From Brachyspira pilosicoli (GTDB lineage: Bacteria; Spirochaetota; Brachyspiria; Brachyspirales; Brachyspiraceae), in the NCBI RefSeq assembly GCF_036997485.1, contig NZ_JAWLPU010000001.1, forward strand, positions 248,001 through 312,000: 64,000 nt of DNA. Reading direction: 5' to 3'. Positions 63,476-64,000 of this stretch are shown piece after piece. The notes beneath the pieces were generated by a model. It was not told where the DNA came from. It did not search any database and saw nothing but the letters and a program-made list of their open reading frames with translations. The translations under genes were made by a program, and so were the position numbers. The first letter of the stretch is position 1. The number at the start of each line of letters is the position of its first letter.

Positions 63476-64000
63476 TTATAAATTAGCTATCTTTATAAAC
63501 TCATCGGCTTCCATTATTTGAATGCCTAATTCCTGAGCTTTTTTAAGTTTACTTCCTGCTTTCTCTCCTACTATCAAAATGTCTGTATTTTTTGATACTG
63601 CAGATTGCACAGTTGCTCCGAGTCTTTCGGCTGTTTCTTTTGCTGAAGTCCTTGTAAAACCTTCTATTGAACCTGTTATTACGACATTCTTTCCTGTGAG
63701 AGGAGATTCTACAGTTGTAAGTTTTTCAAATACAGGATTAACCCCTACCGCAAGTAAATCATCTATCAATTTCAATGTCTTTTTATTATTAAGAAAATCA
63801 TAAATACTTTGAGCACTTATTTCGCCTATACCCTCAATATTTTGTAAGTCTTCAATGGTTGCCTTTTTGAAATTATCTATTGATGTAAAATATTTAGCAA
63901 GTAAGTCAGCAGTAGTCTCTCCCACCTGACGAATACCTAATGCATATATAAATCTTTTTAAAGTAGTGTTTTTACTGTTTTCAATAGATTCAAGCATATA
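63476..64000 (-). CDS. ligA: NAD-dependent DNA ligase, 3' part only
   Basis: The visible part holds the helix-hairpin-helix domain (KRFIYALGIRQVGETTADLL and IEDLQNIEGIGEISAQSI) and the C-terminal BRCT domain (GKNVVITGSIEGFTRTSA, then AERLGATVQSAVSKNTDILI). This is the end of LigA, which seals nicks in replication and repair. The adenylation and OB domains lie beyond the window. The frame runs in from the edge and is not the start of a gene; the ATG at 63997 is internal. Confidence 0.93.
   Translation of the reverse strand, partial: YMLESIENSKNTTLKRFIYALGIRQVGETTADLLAKYFTSIDNFKKATIEDLQNIEGIGEISAQSIYDFLNNKKTLKLIDDLLAVGVNPVFEKLTTVESPLTGKNVVITGSIEGFTRTSAKETAERLGATVQSAVSKNTDILIVGEKAGSKLKKAQELGIQIMEADEFIKIANL

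Noticed and set aside
1-64000. tRNA or rRNA genes
   Set aside because: I looked for the TPsiC-arm pattern and for rRNA-like conserved stretches in the intergenic regions and found none. A proper covariance search could still reveal one.

Overview
The window is a strongly A+T-rich bacterial chromosome segment that most likely comes from a Brachyspira-type spirochaete. The taxon is an inference from gene content. The evidence is two FlaA-type outer-layer proteins of periplasmic flagella, a spirochaetal FlgE hook with the Lys and Cys used for lysinoalanine cross-linking, motor genes, ankyrin-repeat exported proteins, two FabV/TER enoyl reductases, partial lipid A genes, and AT-rich codon use with many TTGACA-N16/17-TATAAT promoters. 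I saw no rRNA, tRNA, CRISPR array, prophage or intact transposase.

Layout. 1-3060: two ankyrin-repeat genes on the minus strand flank a decayed Rpn-type nuclease remnant. 3143-11922: RNase R, an AddB-like PD-(D/E)XK protein and Mfd form a nucleic-acid repair and turnover block. 11919-13646: a 36-codon membrane peptide gene and a flaA pair. 13863-19768: an RsuA/RluB pseudouridine synthase, a chemoreceptor, an iron alcohol dehydrogenase and CreD. 20228-25969: HtrA/DegP, then a four-gene minus-strand run of lipoprotein, SDR, unknown 618-aa protein and LpxL-type acyltransferase. 26175-31281: a TrkA-type K+ regulator, a DUF2905 protein, and two fabV paralogues with an FkbM methyltransferase between them. 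31359-36119: RarD, rubrerythrin, superoxide dismutase, an exported unknown protein and DNA polymerase III delta'. 36250-43124: a long coiled-coil tail-anchored protein, then rnhB, a FliK/YlqG-position gene, fhlB, a degenerate HD-GYP gene, yraN, a 42-aa gene and kdsD. 43121-47941: an LRR protein, cardiolipin synthase, a DUF4261 protein, a candidate small RNA and truA. 48882-54632: flgE, flbD, motA, motB, a methyltransferase and a class III cyclase-like gene. 54721-57855: a SurA-N-like lipoprotein and infB. 57852-64000, minus strand: a GHKL ATPase-like gene, lpxB, lpxA, fabZ, a DUF362/ferredoxin gene, a FecR-like exported protein and the 3' part of ligA.

How the parts fit. Cell-envelope genes (lpxA, lpxB, fabZ, LpxL-type acyltransferase, kdsD, cls, htrA) and periplasmic flagellar genes (flaA pair, flgE, flbD, motAB, fhlB) make up much of the window. 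Oxygen defence (rubrerythrin and SOD in one run) fits an anaerobe that meets oxygen at the gut mucosa.

The most unusual feature is a family of modular, non-coding palindromic repeats in four intergenic regions (about 18.0-18.3, 27.1-27.6, 45.7-45.9 and 48.1-48.7 kb). Two hairpin modules, called A and B here, alternate with a period of roughly 200 bp. Between copies the stems carry compensatory base changes, so pairing seems to be conserved rather than sequence. A second candidate for something undescribed is a short RNA with its own promoter and terminator at 46987-47118.
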